A stretch of 64,000 bases of DNA, from contig NZ_CP099760.1 in assembly GCF_040760005.1 (NCBI RefSeq), forward strand, positions 2,661,501 through 2,725,500. Direction: 5' to 3'. The stretch is from Pseudomonas sp. stari2 (GTDB lineage Bacteria; Pseudomonadota; Gammaproteobacteria; Pseudomonadales; Pseudomonadaceae). This document shows positions 26,866 to 36,096 of the stretch, piece after piece; position 1 is the stretch's first letter, and the number at the start of each line of letters is the position of its first letter. The translations under genes and the position numbers were made by a program. The notes beneath the pieces were generated by a model, which saw only the letters and a program-made list of their open reading frames with translations, was not told the origin of the DNA and made no database searches.

Positions 26866-27818
26866 GCTTCGTCCCTCGCTTGGGCCAGCACCGAGGCGAG
26901 CGTGCGATCCACCAGCGTTACTTTGAACTGGTTGTCATGGGTTGGCGTGGCGCCGTCAAGCAGACGCGCACTGACGGCTTTGGCGCCTTGAGGCAGTAGC
27001 GCTTCTGCGGCCTCGACACGCCAGGGTTTCGGCGCAATGCCACCAACGGCGATGCGGCCGCTGCCGTCCTTTTGCAGAATCAACCCGACAGACACCAGCG
27101 CGAAGGCATAGGACGAGCGATCCCGCACCTTGTGATAGACGTGGGTGCCACCAACCGGGGCGGGCAGGGTTACGCCGGTAATCAATTCGCCGTGTGTGAG
27201 TGCGGTTTCGATATGCGGTGTACTGCCGGGCAAGGCGTGGAAATCAGCCATGGCGATGCGCCGGGTGCTGCCATCGGGCTTGAGGGTTTCGATCTGCGCA
27301 TCCAGCGCACGCAGGGCAATCGCCATGTCGCTCGGATGCGTGGCGATGCACGCGTCGCTGACCCCAATGATGCCGAGTTGCCGGGTGACCCCGCCAATCG
27401 CCGCGCAACCACTGCCGGGATTGCGTTTGTTGCAGGCCTGATTGGTGTCGTAGAAGTACGGGCAACGGGTGCGTTGCAACAGGTTGCCGGCGGTGGTTGC
27501 CATGTTACGCAACTGCCCCGAGGCTCCGGCCAGCAAGGCACGGGAGAGCAGGCCGTAGTCTTTGCGCACGCGCGGATCGGCGGCTAGATCGGTGTTGCGC
27601 ACCAGCGCACCGATGCGCAAGCCGCCCTCGGGAATGGCTTCGATCTGGTCGAGCCCCAAGTGATTGACGTCGATCAACTGCGGCGGCGTTTCGATGTCGA
27701 GCTTCATCAAGTCCAGCAGGTTGGTGCCGCCGGCGATGAACCGCGCGCCTTGCGTTTGCGCCGCTTGTGCAGCGGCTGCGGCGGGGGAATCGGCGCGACT
27801 GTAATTGAAGGCTCTCAT
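26862..27818 (-). CDS. paoB: FAD-binding subunit with extra cysteine cluster
   Basis: The start [10 protein letters not shown] at 27818 gives 318 residues; ATGA overlaps occur at both ends. A CO-dehydrogenase flavoprotein fold ([13 protein letters not shown] is the FAD loop) is followed by cysteines C119, C129, C138 and C157, the spacing that in E. coli PaoB holds an additional [4Fe-4S] cluster. It would relay electrons from molybdenum and the [2Fe-2S] centres to the acceptor. It is the middle gene of a three-gene coupled operon. Confidence 0.92.
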   Translation of the reverse strand: MRAFNYSRADSPAAAAAQAAQTQGARFIAGGTNLLDLMKLDIETPPQLIDVNHLGLDQIEAIPEGGLRIGALVRNTDLAADPRVRKDYGLLSRALLAGASGQLRNMATTAGNLLQRTRCPYFYDTNQACNKRNPGSGCAAIGGVTRQLGIIGVSDACIATHPSDMAIALRALDAQIETLKPDGSTRRIAMADFHALPGSTPHIETALTHGELITGVTLPAPVGGTHVYHKVRDRSSYAFALVSVGLILQKDGSGRIAVGGIAPKPWRVEAAEALLPQGAKAVSARLLDGATPTHDNQFKVTLVDRTLASVLAQARDEA

Positions 27819-28456
27819 GCCGATTCCTCCGCAACTTCGCTGATGGCTTCGATGATGTTGGAGTAGGCGCCACAACGGCAGATGTTGCCGCTCATGCGTT
27901 CCTGCAACTCGCTGGCGATCAGTTGCGGCGGCTCGGTCAGGCTCGGACTGGCGTGGCTGGGAATGCCGTCGCGGATTTCCTTGAGCACGGCCACCGCCGA
28001 GCAGATCTGCCCTGGTGTGCAATAGCCGCACTGATAACCGTCATGCTTGATGAACGCCGCTTGCATCGGATGCAATCGGTCCGGCATGCCCAGGCCTTCG
28101 ATGGTGGTGACTTTGGCGCCGTCCTGCATCACGGCCAGGGTCAGGCACGAATTGATCCGCCGGCCATCGACGATCACCGTGCAGGCGCCGCACTGGCCGT
28201 GGTCGCAGCCTTTTTTGCTGCCGGTCAGGTGCAGGTGTTCGCGCAAGGCGTCGAGCAGCGTGGTGCGGGTATCGATATCAAGGGCCTGCGGCTTGCCGTT
28301 GATCTCAAGCGTTACTTTGGTCATGGCCGGTCGCTCCAGATTGGCCGCGTAGGCCTTGAGGCTGATGAAGGGCGGCAGCGCAAACGCTGTCGCTGTCACG
28401 GCGCCGAGAATCAGGAACCGGCGTCGGGACATCCCCGATGGCGGATGATCGTTCAT
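27815..28456 (-). CDS. paoA: [2Fe-2S] subunit with Tat signal
   Basis: The start at 28456 gives 213 residues. The Tat motif [10 protein letters not shown] lies in a signal of about 37 residues, which would carry the assembled enzyme to the periplasm. A plant-type [2Fe-2S] domain has C84, C89, C92 and C104; the helical second domain has C143, C146, C193 and C195. This is the order usual for XDH-family small subunits. It is the first gene of the operon, and the 3' overlap with paoB is 4 nt. Confidence 0.92.
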   Translation of the reverse strand: MNDHPPSGMSRRRFLILGAVTATAFALPPFISLKAYAANLERPAMTKVTLEINGKPQALDIDTRTTLLDALREHLHLTGSKKGCDHGQCGACTVIVDGRRINSCLTLAVMQDGAKVTTIEGLGMPDRLHPMQAAFIKHDGYQCGYCTPGQICSAVAVLKEIRDGIPSHASPSLTEPPQLIASELQERMSGNICRCGAYSNIIEAISEVAEESA

Positions 28457-28739
28457 GGCTGGGCTTCCTCTGATCAGGTCGGCGGGTTGCAAATGACCCG
28501 CACGTGCACGCCGGCGTGGTTGCCGGTCTTGGTCTGTTCTAGGAGTGACCGCGGGGGAGAGGAAAAGGTTTTGTCGGATTTTTGCCCTCGCACCCCGCGT
28601 CCCGAACAGAGGCAGACAAGGCGATCAACGGTCATGGACCGTCAGTGAATCATCGGTGTTTTCCCCGGTCGAAACTGCGGTTGCGCGCACCGCGCTGACC
28701 ACTTCCGTCGTCAAGACCTTGGTTTTAGGGAAATTCTGA

Positions 28740-28946
28740 ATGATGCGTGCAACAAGCTTGTTGCTGACTGTTTCTGCCGCCGTATTGCTGGGCGGTTGTG
28801 TGGCGGACTTTGATGATGACTACCGCCATGGCCGGCATTACGACCGCGACCATGGCCGTTACTACGAGCATGATCGGCGTTGGGACGACCGCGATTACGA
28901 TCGCCGCGATGGGCGTCGCTACTACCGTGACCGGGATGATGATTGA
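28740..28946 (+). CDS. Small Asp/Arg/Tyr/His-rich lipoprotein
   Basis: The 68-residue product starts with a lipoprotein signal (lipobox LGGC, C20). The mature part is almost entirely D, R, Y, H and G in short DRD/YYR/HDR blocks, a highly charged disordered tail. ATG 28740 or the adjacent 28743 is the start. The family is not recognised. Such tails may bind metals, nucleic acid or peptidoglycan; nothing specific is visible. The preceding 280 bp to paoA hold no gene. Confidence 0.7.
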   Translation: MMRATSLLLTVSAAVLLGGCVADFDDDYRHGRHYDRDHGRYYEHDRRWDDRDYDRRDGRRYYRDRDDD

Positions 28947-29025
28947 CCGTGTGTGAGCAGGCATGACGGGATGGACGTAGTAGTGGCGATTCAGTAGCAT
29001 CGCGGCTTTTCCCTCAAGGATGAAC

Positions 29026-30090
29026 ATGCCAGTCACTTCGCTCCTTCGCCGTTCTTCGGCGCTTTTCGGCTTGATGGTGTCCCTCTCGGGGCTTGGTGGT
29101 TGCGCACTGACGGGGACCTATCAGGACGCCACCGGGCCGGACGCTGCCAAGATGCGTTTCGTGGCCAACACTGACAATGCCACCGTCAATTACTTCGACG
29201 CCGAGCATTGTGATGGCCTGACCACTGGCATCCTGAACAATTTATTTGTCAGAGACAGTCCGCGGCGGGTGGGCATGATTGTGGCGCCTCCGGAAAAGGC
29301 CCGTGGTTATCTTGAAGTGAAGTTGCCACCCGAAAAGGAAGTGTTCCTGCAGGTCAATACCCAGGTGGGCTATGGCGTGTGTGGCGCGGTGTTCGGTTTC
29401 AGACCCGAGCGCGCAACGGAGTATGAACTCACCTTCGAACTCAAGGGCAACCAATGCTTGACCTTGATGCAGCGCCTGCAACGGGTTGATGGCAAGGACG
29501 TGCGTACACCCGTCACCATCAGGCGTGACGGATTTGCCGCTTGTGAGGGCCGCAGCCCGATCTTTCCGAAACCACCTGCGCTGCTGCCCGATACGCCGGA
29601 GCGCACGGCGATGATGGATCGCATCATTGCCGGCAGTACGTTTGTCCGGATGACCTCCGACACGACCAAGGACAAGGTCGTGGGCAACTCACCGGAAAAA
29701 ATCGACTCACTGATCAGCGAGCGCAAGGCCAAGCTGGGCTTCAATCTGCCGGACGAATACTGGACGCTGTATCGTCAGAATCTTGAGGCGTTCGATCAGG
29801 ATTTCGCCGCCAAGAAGACGCTGGTCATGCAACGCTCGACCGACGAATACCGCAAACGCCTGAGTAGCGCGGATGACAAGCAATTGAAGGAGTGGGCAGG
29901 AACCGGCGAAGCCGCCAAACCCAAGAATGCGGCGCCGGCGGAGCTGGAAAAAACCATGATCATGTTCTATTTCCAGACGGACAGAGAGGTGACGGTCGAA
30001 ACCATCAATCGCCACCTCGACCGCATGGCGAAAATGGAGCAGCAGTACGACGTCTGCTCGCGCTACGCCGATTGCTGGAAACGTTTGTAG
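29026..30090 (+). CDS. Lipoprotein of unknown function
   Basis: ATG 29026 is preferred because AAGGA lies six bases upstream and overlaps the earlier ATG 29020; the product has 354 residues. The lipobox is GLGGC (C26). Residues 35-150 form a beta-rich N-terminal domain containing VNYFDAEHCDG and GYGVCGAVFGFRPE. A helical C-terminal part ends DVCSRYADCWKRL with two further cysteines. I recognise no family. It ends at a strong terminator. Confidence 0.8.
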   Translation: MPVTSLLRRSSALFGLMVSLSGLGGCALTGTYQDATGPDAAKMRFVANTDNATVNYFDAEHCDGLTTGILNNLFVRDSPRRVGMIVAPPEKARGYLEVKLPPEKEVFLQVNTQVGYGVCGAVFGFRPERATEYELTFELKGNQCLTLMQRLQRVDGKDVRTPVTIRRDGFAACEGRSPIFPKPPALLPDTPERTAMMDRIIAGSTFVRMTSDTTKDKVVGNSPEKIDSLISERKAKLGFNLPDEYWTLYRQNLEAFDQDFAAKKTLVMQRSTDEYRKRLSSADDKQLKEWAGTGEAAKPKNAAPAELEKTMIMFYFQTDREVTVETINRHLDRMAKMEQQYDVCSRYADCWKRL

Positions 30091-30110
30091 TCCGTCGGCG
30101 CTGACAAAAA

Positions 30111-30145
30111 AAGCCCACTGAGCCGAATTAGCCAGTGGGCTTTTT
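30111..30145. terminator. Bidirectional terminator
   Basis: A stem of AAGCCCACTG with its complement (30111-30120 with 30133-30142), A-run on the left and T-run on the right. It ends the lipoprotein gene and the convergent small gene. Confidence 0.88.
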
Positions 30146-30182
30146 CATGGCCGTTGCTCAAGGGAACGGCAAGTTGCAGCGA

Positions 30183-30455
30183 TTAAAAATGAGCGTTCGC
30201 CCGGACGCTGGATCGCGCAGGCACGGAGGCCTCGATGTCCAGCAAATGGGTGGCGAGTATGTCGCTCAGAAAGCGGAACTGATCGTTGAGGCCCACCACT
30301 TCATTGCTGAAATGATTGCTCGCGGCGGGCATCAGCAGATCTTCGAAATCTTCGTTGAACACCAGCGGCTGTGTCTTCAACGACACTACGTGCTGGTCGT
30401 AATAGTTGTTGCCGAAGTCCGGGAAACTCACGGAGAGGGTGACGGTATGACTCAT
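30183..30455 (-). CDS. Conserved hypothetical protein (90 aa)
   Basis: ATG 30455 has GAGGAG eight bases upstream. The product has no signal or TM segment: a beta-like start (HTVTLSVSFPDFGNNYYDQHVV), then a helical end. The family is not recognised. It converges with the upstream lipoprotein gene across a terminator and diverges from the next lipoprotein gene. Confidence 0.65.
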   Translation of the reverse strand: MSHTVTLSVSFPDFGNNYYDQHVVSLKTQPLVFNEDFEDLLMPAASNHFSNEVVGLNDQFRFLSDILATHLLDIEASVPARSSVRANAHF

Positions 30456-30682
30456 GATGTGAACTCCTCGTGGTGTGTGTCTCGGATGGGTGAATCCTGC
30501 GCCGGACGCGTTTGATGCGGAAGGCAATCGTCGTAATGGTGATCATCGACGTCAGTGATGGTTGGAACAAAAGCTGAAATCCCGCGCCCGGATCGAGGAT
30601 CGATACAACCGGACAAACGGCTGAAACCCGCACCTATACTCAAATCGTTACCTCCAGATCTGACCCAAAGGACACCGCCACC

Positions 30683-31747
30683 GTGAACCTGCGTGCGCTG
30701 ATCGTCGCCGCACTGATGTTGCTGGCCGGTTGCGCGACGACGGCGCGAGGCCCGGCGAGCGCGCCGCCGGTGGTGGTTTCACCGGCTACGTGGCAGCAGA
30801 TCGACCGGGACATCGTTACGGCGTCCCGCCAGTCCACCGAGCAGGTCAAGGTTTTTGCCCGCGGCTCGATGGAACATTGGCGCATTCGCGTCTATGAGCA
30901 AACTGAAGAAAAATTCATCCCGTGGTTCAGCAGTTACTGGACCCAGGAATGGCTGTCGATGAAGGTCAGTTGGTACACCATCAGCGCAGGCGGCGAGCAG
31001 GATGCTTCGTCCAAACGCCTGGCCGCGTATTTGCTGGAGCAATATCAGGAGCGAGTCCTGGCGCCGGTGGCGGTGGAGATCGATCCGGACGCGATCCTCG
31101 CGCAGTCCACCGGTTATTACGCGCAACTGATGGCACAGCAGATGCCGGTCATCGCCCAGCGCTACGGTGTGCCCATCGCCCAGTTCAATGGGCACTTGCA
31201 GAAAATCCCCGCCATTGCCCTTGGCCCGCCGCCGGCCCGGGATGCCTCGCTGTACCAGATCGTCAGCACGGAACCGTTGAACACCTTGCCAGCCTACGCG
31301 GCGTTGATCGATAAAATCCACACCGACGGCGGCGCCAAGGGCATTGCCTCGACCGACGCGGGCATGGCTCCGGTGGCCAAGCGTGCCAGCCAGCGCATGG
31401 AAGCGGAGATGGCCCCACGCGGTGCCGCCAGTGCGGTGGCTGCTGCCGCCGGCAAACTCGTCGGCGGACTGATTTCGGTGGGCGTGGCGGGCATCCGCGC
31501 CATCATCCAGGCCAGCGACCGCCCCGACAGCGAGGCACTGATCCGAAGCAGTCTGGGCAACACCTTTGACAAGGCGTGGCTGAAACTGGTGCAGAACCCG
31601 ACGACCGGGGTGATGGCGGGCACGCTGCACATGGCGGCGCAGGTCGAAGGCAATCTGGGCGGGGGTGATGAACCGTCGGTCGGCCAGGGCGCCACTCCTG
31701 TCGAATGGCGGCCGCCTGAGTCGACTACTCAGCAGATCGACCCCTAA
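30683..31747 (+). CDS. Lipoprotein of unknown function
   Basis: GTG 30683 gives 354 residues. The signal ends in lipobox LLAGC (C17). The mature protein is helical, with WQQIDRDIVTASRQSTEQVK and WFSSYWTQEWLSMK segments, and has an Ala/Gly-rich stretch near residues 248-275 (ASAVAAAAGKLVGGLISVG) that could cross or touch the membrane. The family is not recognised. A DUF1428 gene starts 18 bp downstream and may be cotranscribed. Confidence 0.78.
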   Translation: MNLRALIVAALMLLAGCATTARGPASAPPVVVSPATWQQIDRDIVTASRQSTEQVKVFARGSMEHWRIRVYEQTEEKFIPWFSSYWTQEWLSMKVSWYTISAGGEQDASSKRLAAYLLEQYQERVLAPVAVEIDPDAILAQSTGYYAQLMAQQMPVIAQRYGVPIAQFNGHLQKIPAIALGPPPARDASLYQIVSTEPLNTLPAYAALIDKIHTDGGAKGIASTDAGMAPVAKRASQRMEAEMAPRGAASAVAAAAGKLVGGLISVGVAGIRAIIQASDRPDSEALIRSSLGNTFDKAWLKLVQNPTTGVMAGTLHMAAQVEGNLGGGDEPSVGQGATPVEWRPPESTTQQIDP

Positions 31748-31765
31748 ACCCGCAGGAGAACGACC

Positions 31766-32119
31766 ATGGCTTACATCGATGTTTTTGTCGCACCCGTGCC
31801 GAGCGCCAATCGTGAACAGTATAAAAAACACTGCGAAATCGCCGAGAAACTGTTCAAGGAGTACGGCGCCCTGGAGGTGGTTCAAGGCTGGGGCGATGAC
31901 GTGCCGGACGGCAAGGTCACCTCATTCCCGATGGCCGTAAAACTCAAAGAGGGCGAAACCGTGTCGGCCGGTTGGCTGGTCTGGCCGGACAAGGCCACTC
32001 GCGACGCCGGCATGGGGAAAATGATGGAAGACCCGCGTATGCAGCCGGACGTCAATCCGATGCCGTTCGATGGGCAGCGGATGATCTTCGGTGGCTTCAA
32101 GAACATTCTCGAGTCTTGA
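31766..32119 (+). CDS. DUF1428 (YbaA-like) protein
   Basis: The 117-residue protein matches the DUF1428 family from end to end: MAYIDVFVAPV, then the ALEVVQGWGDDVPDGK segment, W-P-D-K and the DGQRMIFGGF end. AGGAG precedes the ATG. It has a ferredoxin-like fold and is cytoplasmic. No enzymatic role is established for the family. Confidence 0.9.
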   Translation: MAYIDVFVAPVPSANREQYKKHCEIAEKLFKEYGALEVVQGWGDDVPDGKVTSFPMAVKLKEGETVSAGWLVWPDKATRDAGMGKMMEDPRMQPDVNPMPFDGQRMIFGGFKNILES

Positions 32120-32128
32120 GGCCGAACT

Positions 32129-32161
32129 GCCGGATCACTCCGCCGACGGTGTGATCCGGCA
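32129..32161. terminator. Inverted repeat between convergent genes
   Basis: An 11-bp perfect inverted repeat (32129-32139 with 32151-32161) overlaps the last codons of the minus-strand small gene. It has only a short T-tract, so a weak terminator for one or both convergent genes. Confidence 0.5.
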
Positions 32162-32329
32162 GCCTTTGCGGTTGCGAATCTGTTCGTCCGTCGGCCGCTC
32201 GCGCACGAATTCGAAACGCGGCTCGCCCTCGCTGTAATGCACCAGCCAGCCCCATTCCAGCTCGCTCTCATCTTGTCCGGGATTCGGCGGTCGAGCCCAC
32301 CAGGGTTCTTTGCTGAGGATTTCGCGCAT
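32135..32329 (-). CDS. Conserved small protein (64 aa)
   Basis: A 64-residue soluble protein starting MREILSKEPWWARPPNPGQ, preceded by GGAGG. It is rich in Trp, Glu and Arg (ELEWGWLVHYSEGEP) and ends at the inverted repeat. The family is unknown to me, but composition and the ribosome site support a real gene. It lies between DUF1428 and thpR on the opposite strand. Confidence 0.7.
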   Translation of the reverse strand: MREILSKEPWWARPPNPGQDESELEWGWLVHYSEGEPRFEFVRERPTDEQIRNRKGCRITPSAE

Positions 32330-32436
32330 GACGTCCTCCGGTTGATGGCAATCGTTGAACTATAAACCCCATGCCGAGAGTCGCCAGGAATGGCCGTGTA
32401 GAATCGACGGATCGACATCGACAAGGGAGCGGGGCC

Positions 32437-32976
32437 ATGACGGATGACAAGCACGGCGAACAACCGTTCAAGCGGCTGTTCTTCGCCCTGGACTGCCCGC
32501 CTGCACAGCGCAAGGCGATTGCTCAGTGGCGTAGTGAACTGGGTTTGCGTACCGGCAAACCGGTGCCGGCGGACAATTTTCATCTGACGCTGCTGTTTCT
32601 CGGCGCGGTGCCGTTGGCGCAGATCGGTGAAGTCTGCGAGGCGGCATCCAAAGTAAGTACGCCGGGCGAGGCGCTGAGAATTTCGCTGGATCGCTTGCAG
32701 GTCTGGCGCCGCGCCGGGGTGTTGTCGCTGGCGCCTGAACAGGCACCGCAGGGATTGCTGCGACTGGTCTATGCGCTGGAGCAGGCGATGTTGCCGTTCG
32801 GTTTTGAAGAATCGACGCGTGAGTATCGTCCACACCTGACACTGGCTCGGGACTATCGCGCTCCGGAGCCGGAATCCGCCACGCTGCCGGAGTTCTTCCT
32901 GCGGGCCGAGCGCTTTGCGTTGTTCGAATCCCACAAGGGCCGTTATCGGATTGTTCAGGATTGGCCGCTGACCTGA
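32437..32976 (+). CDS. thpR: RNA 2',3'-cyclic phosphodiesterase
   Basis: ATG 32437 follows GGGAGCGG; the product has 179 residues. The two HxTx motifs of the 2H phosphoesterase family are present: H49-L-T51 in HLTLLFLG and H133-L-T135 in HLTLARDY. ThpR/LigT opens 2',3'-cyclic phosphates on RNA ends. It is cytoplasmic, a single gene, and converges with the polyamine-binding-protein gene. Confidence 0.92.
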   Translation: MTDDKHGEQPFKRLFFALDCPPAQRKAIAQWRSELGLRTGKPVPADNFHLTLLFLGAVPLAQIGEVCEAASKVSTPGEALRISLDRLQVWRRAGVLSLAPEQAPQGLLRLVYALEQAMLPFGFEESTREYRPHLTLARDYRAPEPESATLPEFFLRAERFALFESHKGRYRIVQDWPLT

Positions 32977-32982
32977 GCCCAC

Positions 32983-33005
32983 AAAAAAAGGCGCCCGAGG
33001 GCGCC
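32983..33005 (-). terminator. Terminator of the polyamine ABC operon
   Basis: Read on the minus strand, a GGCGCC stem (32990-32995 with 33000-33005) is followed by a run of seven T. It lies about 95 bp beyond the binding-protein stop codon. Confidence 0.75.
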
Positions 33006-33100
33006 TGAATTCACCTGAACCGAGGGAGGCCAGGTGAGGCCGTTCAGAGCGAGGGTGCAGCGGTGGTAAGGCGCTGCGTGAACGGGAAATCGATGTGTGT

Positions 33101-34198
33101 TTACTTGCCGAGTTTCACCCGGGTCCAGCCCCGGGTCATGATTCGTTGCGTGGCAATCGGCTGATCCGGCACCGCATACAGCGTGGCCATCACTTCCTGC
33201 GACGGGTACGAGCCCGGGTCGTTGCGGATCGCTTCGTCCACCAGTGGCGTGGCGGCGGCGTTGGCGTTGCTGTAGCCGTTGCTGTTGGTGATCTCGGCGA
33301 TGATGTCCGGACGCATCAGGAAGTCCATGAACAAGTAAGCGTTCTCGACGTTCGCCGCATCGCGGGGGATGGCGACCATGTCGTAGAAGCTGCCGGCACC
33401 TTCTTTGGGAATGCTGTAGTCGATCACCACGTTGTTGCCCGATTCCACCGCGCGGGCCTTGGCCTGCAGCACGTCACCGGAGTAACCGACCGCCACGCAG
33501 ATGTTGCCGTTGGCCAGGTCAGAGATGTATTTCGACGAGTGGAAGTACGCCACGTTCGGGCGAATCTTCATGAACAGCGCCTCGGCTTCCTTGATGTGCG
33601 CGGTGTCCTTGTCGTTCACCGGATAGCCCAGGTAGTGCAGGGCAGCCGGGATCATTTCGGTCGGCGAGTCGAGGAAACTGATGCCGCAAGCCTTCAGCTT
33701 CTCGGCGTTTTCCGGTTTGAACAGCAGGTCCCAGGAGTTGGTCGGCGCATTCTTGCCGAGCGCTTCACGCACCTTGTCCGGGTTGAAACCGATGCCGATC
33801 GAGCCCCACATGTACGGGAACGCGTGAGCGTTGCCCGGATCACTGGCGGAGGCGTTTTTCAGCAGCACCGGGTTGAGATTCTTCCAGTTCGGCAGCTTCG
33901 ATTTGTCCAGGGTCTGATAGACCCCGGCCTTGATCTGCTTGGCCAGGAAACTGTTGGACGGCACCACGATGTCGTAGCCGGATTTACCCGCGAGCAGACG
34001 CGCTTCGAGGGTTTCATTGCTGTCGAACACATCGTAGGTCACGCGGATGCCGGTCTCGTCCTCGAACTTCTTGACGGTGTCCGGGGCGATGTAGTCCGAC
34101 CAGTTGTAAACGCGCAGCACCTTGTCGTTGGCCTGGACGCCCGTGGCGATTGCGCCCACTAAGGACAGTGTCAGCAGAGTCCTGCCAAACATTTTCAT
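33101..34198 (-). CDS. potF: Polyamine ABC transporter, periplasmic binding protein
   Basis: ATG 34198 (365 residues) is preferred over upstream ATG 34225 because GGAG lies eight bases before it. A signal peptide ending VQAN is followed by the PotF/SpuD fold: [14 protein letters not shown], the [11 protein letters not shown] segment, [12 protein letters not shown] and GYSGDVLQA. These line the putrescine/spermidine pocket. It is the last gene of a leftward operon (ATPase, two permeases, binding protein), separated from the permease gene by a hairpin, unlike the usual binding-protein-first order. Confidence 0.92.
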   Translation of the reverse strand: MKMFGRTLLTLSLVGAIATGVQANDKVLRVYNWSDYIAPDTVKKFEDETGIRVTYDVFDSNETLEARLLAGKSGYDIVVPSNSFLAKQIKAGVYQTLDKSKLPNWKNLNPVLLKNASASDPGNAHAFPYMWGSIGIGFNPDKVREALGKNAPTNSWDLLFKPENAEKLKACGISFLDSPTEMIPAALHYLGYPVNDKDTAHIKEAEALFMKIRPNVAYFHSSKYISDLANGNICVAVGYSGDVLQAKARAVESGNNVVIDYSIPKEGAGSFYDMVAIPRDAANVENAYLFMDFLMRPDIIAEITNSNGYSNANAAATPLVDEAIRNDPGSYPSQEVMATLYAVPDQPIATQRIMTRGWTRVKLGK

Positions 34199-34265
34199 CG
34201 GTACAACTCCATTCTTTTTATTCAAAAGCTTTATTCAAAAACACAAAGCGGAATTTCAGTGAATC

Positions 34266-34294
34266 GGTGGCGAGGGAGAGCCTCCCTCGCCACC
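34266..34294. other. Strong intercistronic hairpin in the polyamine ABC operon
   Basis: A 13-bp perfect stem (34266-34278 with 34282-34294, 3-nt loop) between the last permease gene and the binding-protein gene, without a T-run. Such hairpins protect upstream mRNA ends and allow the binding protein to be made in excess. Confidence 0.7.
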
Positions 34295-34300
34295 CGGTAC

Positions 34301-35185
34301 TCAGGCTGTCGCTGCCACTCGTTGAGGTTGCGGTTGCTGCCACGATTCGTTGGCGGTCTGATCCATCGCTTCCTGAATCGCACGCTTGCGGTTGGCTTCT
34401 GCCTTGCGGCCGAAGTACCAGACCAGGAAGGTCACCAGCGACACCGCCAGCAGAATCAGGCTGGCCACGGCGTTGATCTCGGGCTTCACGCCCAGACGCA
34501 CGGCCGAGAACACTTCCATCGGCAGGGTGGTGGAACCCGGACCGGACACGAAGCTCGCCAGCACCAGGTCATCCAGCGACAGGGCGAACGACATCATGCC
34601 GCCCGCCGCCAGCGACGGCGCGATCATCGGGATGGTGATCAGGAAAAACACCTTGAACGGTTTCGCGCCCAGATCCATCGCCGCTTCTTCGATCGACAGG
34701 TCCAGCTCGCGCAAGCGGGCGGAGACTACCACCGCCACATAAGCGGCACAAAACGTGGTGTGGGCGATCCAGATCGTGACGATGCCACGCTCCTGCGGCC
34801 AGCCGATCAACTGCGCCATCGCCACGAACAGCAGCAACAGCGACAGACCGGTAATTACCTCAGGCATAACGAGCGGCGCGGTCACCAGACCACCGAACAG
34901 CGTACGACCCTTGAAGCGTGTCACGCGGGTCAGCACGAACGCGGCGAGGGTGCCCAGTGCCACCGCTGCAACAGCGGTGTAGCAGGCAATTTCCAGCGAG
35001 CGCACCACCGAGCCCATCAGTTGGGTGTTGTCGAGCAGGCCGACGTACCACTTGATCGACCAGCCGCCCCAGACCGTTACCAGTTTGGAGGCGTTGAACG
35101 AGTAGATCACCAGAATCAGCATCGGCAGATAAATGAACAGCAGGCCGAAGATCAGCATGAACTTTGAAAATCCGAAGCGTTTCAT
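34301..35185 (-). CDS. potI: Polyamine ABC transporter permease, PotI type
   Basis: The 294-residue inner-membrane permease has about six TM helices and the EAA loop (LRELDLSIEEAAMDLGA), which docks the ATPase. The start overlaps the PotH gene by 4 nt. It is slightly longer than E. coli PotI, with a polar C-terminal tail rich in Gln and Ala. It should pair with PotH as a heterodimeric channel. Confidence 0.92.
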   Translation of the reverse strand: MKRFGFSKFMLIFGLLFIYLPMLILVIYSFNASKLVTVWGGWSIKWYVGLLDNTQLMGSVVRSLEIACYTAVAAVALGTLAAFVLTRVTRFKGRTLFGGLVTAPLVMPEVITGLSLLLLFVAMAQLIGWPQERGIVTIWIAHTTFCAAYVAVVVSARLRELDLSIEEAAMDLGAKPFKVFFLITIPMIAPSLAAGGMMSFALSLDDLVLASFVSGPGSTTLPMEVFSAVRLGVKPEINAVASLILLAVSLVTFLVWYFGRKAEANRKRAIQEAMDQTANESWQQPQPQRVAATA

Positions 35186-36096
35186 CCCCGTCCCTCCATC
35201 TCTTTGGCCTGGCTGCGGTTGAACAGCAGAATCGGCACAATCAGGATCAACAGCATCACCACCGCCAGAGCAGACGCCACCGGCCAGTCGCGGTTATTGA
35301 AGAACTCTTGCCACAGCACGCGACCGATCATCAGGGTCTCCGGGCCACCCAGCAGTTCCGGAATCACGAACTCGCCCACCACCGGAATGAACACCAGCAT
35401 GCAGCCGGCGATGATGCCGTTCTTGGCCAGCGGCACGGTGATTTTCCAGAAGTTGTTGAAGTTGCTCGAACCCAGATCCTGCGCGGCTTCCAGCAGGCTG
35501 CCGTCGTGCTTCACCAGGTTGGCGTAGAGCGGCAGTACCATGAATGGCAGATAGGCATACACGACCCCAATGTAGACGGCGGTGTTGGTGTTGAGGATCT
35601 CGATCGGGTGATCGGTGAGCCCGGTCCACATCAGGAACGCATTGAGCAGACCGTTGTTGCTGAGGATACCCATCCACGCATACACGCGGATCAGGATCGC
35701 GGTCCAGGTCGGCATCATGATCAACAGCAGCAGGACATTTTGCGCTTCCTTGCTGGCTTTGGTGATTGCGTAAGCCATCGGGAAACCGATCACCAGGCAC
35801 ATCATCGTGCTCAGTGCCGCGACCTTCAGCGAACCGAGGTAGGCCGACAGGTACAGCTCGTCTTCGCCGAGCATGGTGTAGTTGCCGATGTTCAGGAACA
35901 GCTGGAATTTCTGTTCGGCGTAAGTGTAGATCTCCGAGTACGGCGGGATCGACAGTGCGGCTTCCGAGAAGCTGATCTTCATCACCAGGAAGAACGGCAG
36001 CATGAAGAACAGGAACAGCCAGATGAACGGGATGCCGATGACGAACTTTCGCCCGCTGGGCACCAGGCGCAGGAATTGCTGATTGAAGGTTCTCAT
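35182..36096 (-). CDS. potH: Polyamine ABC transporter permease, PotH type
   Basis: Start ATG 36096 overlaps the ATPase stop by 4 nt; the product has 304 residues. It has six predicted TM segments, with FVIGIPFIWLFLFFMLPFF first, and the EAA loop LLEAAQDLGSSNFNNFW. It forms the channel with PotI. Translational coupling at both ends fixes the subunit ratio. Confidence 0.92.
   Translation of the reverse strand: MRTFNQQFLRLVPSGRKFVIGIPFIWLFLFFMLPFFLVMKISFSEAALSIPPYSEIYTYAEQKFQLFLNIGNYTMLGEDELYLSAYLGSLKVAALSTMMCLVIGFPMAYAITKASKEAQNVLLLLIMMPTWTAILIRVYAWMGILSNNGLLNAFLMWTGLTDHPIEILNTNTAVYIGVVYAYLPFMVLPLYANLVKHDGSLLEAAQDLGSSNFNNFWKITVPLAKNGIIAGCMLVFIPVVGEFVIPELLGGPETLMIGRVLWQEFFNNRDWPVASALAVVMLLILIVPILLFNRSQAKEMEGRG

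Noticed and set aside
24331..26991. 886-residue plus-strand frame over paoC
   Set aside because: It is antisense to a clearly conserved molybdenum subunit; its His/Gly/Ala-rich content is a high-GC artefact.
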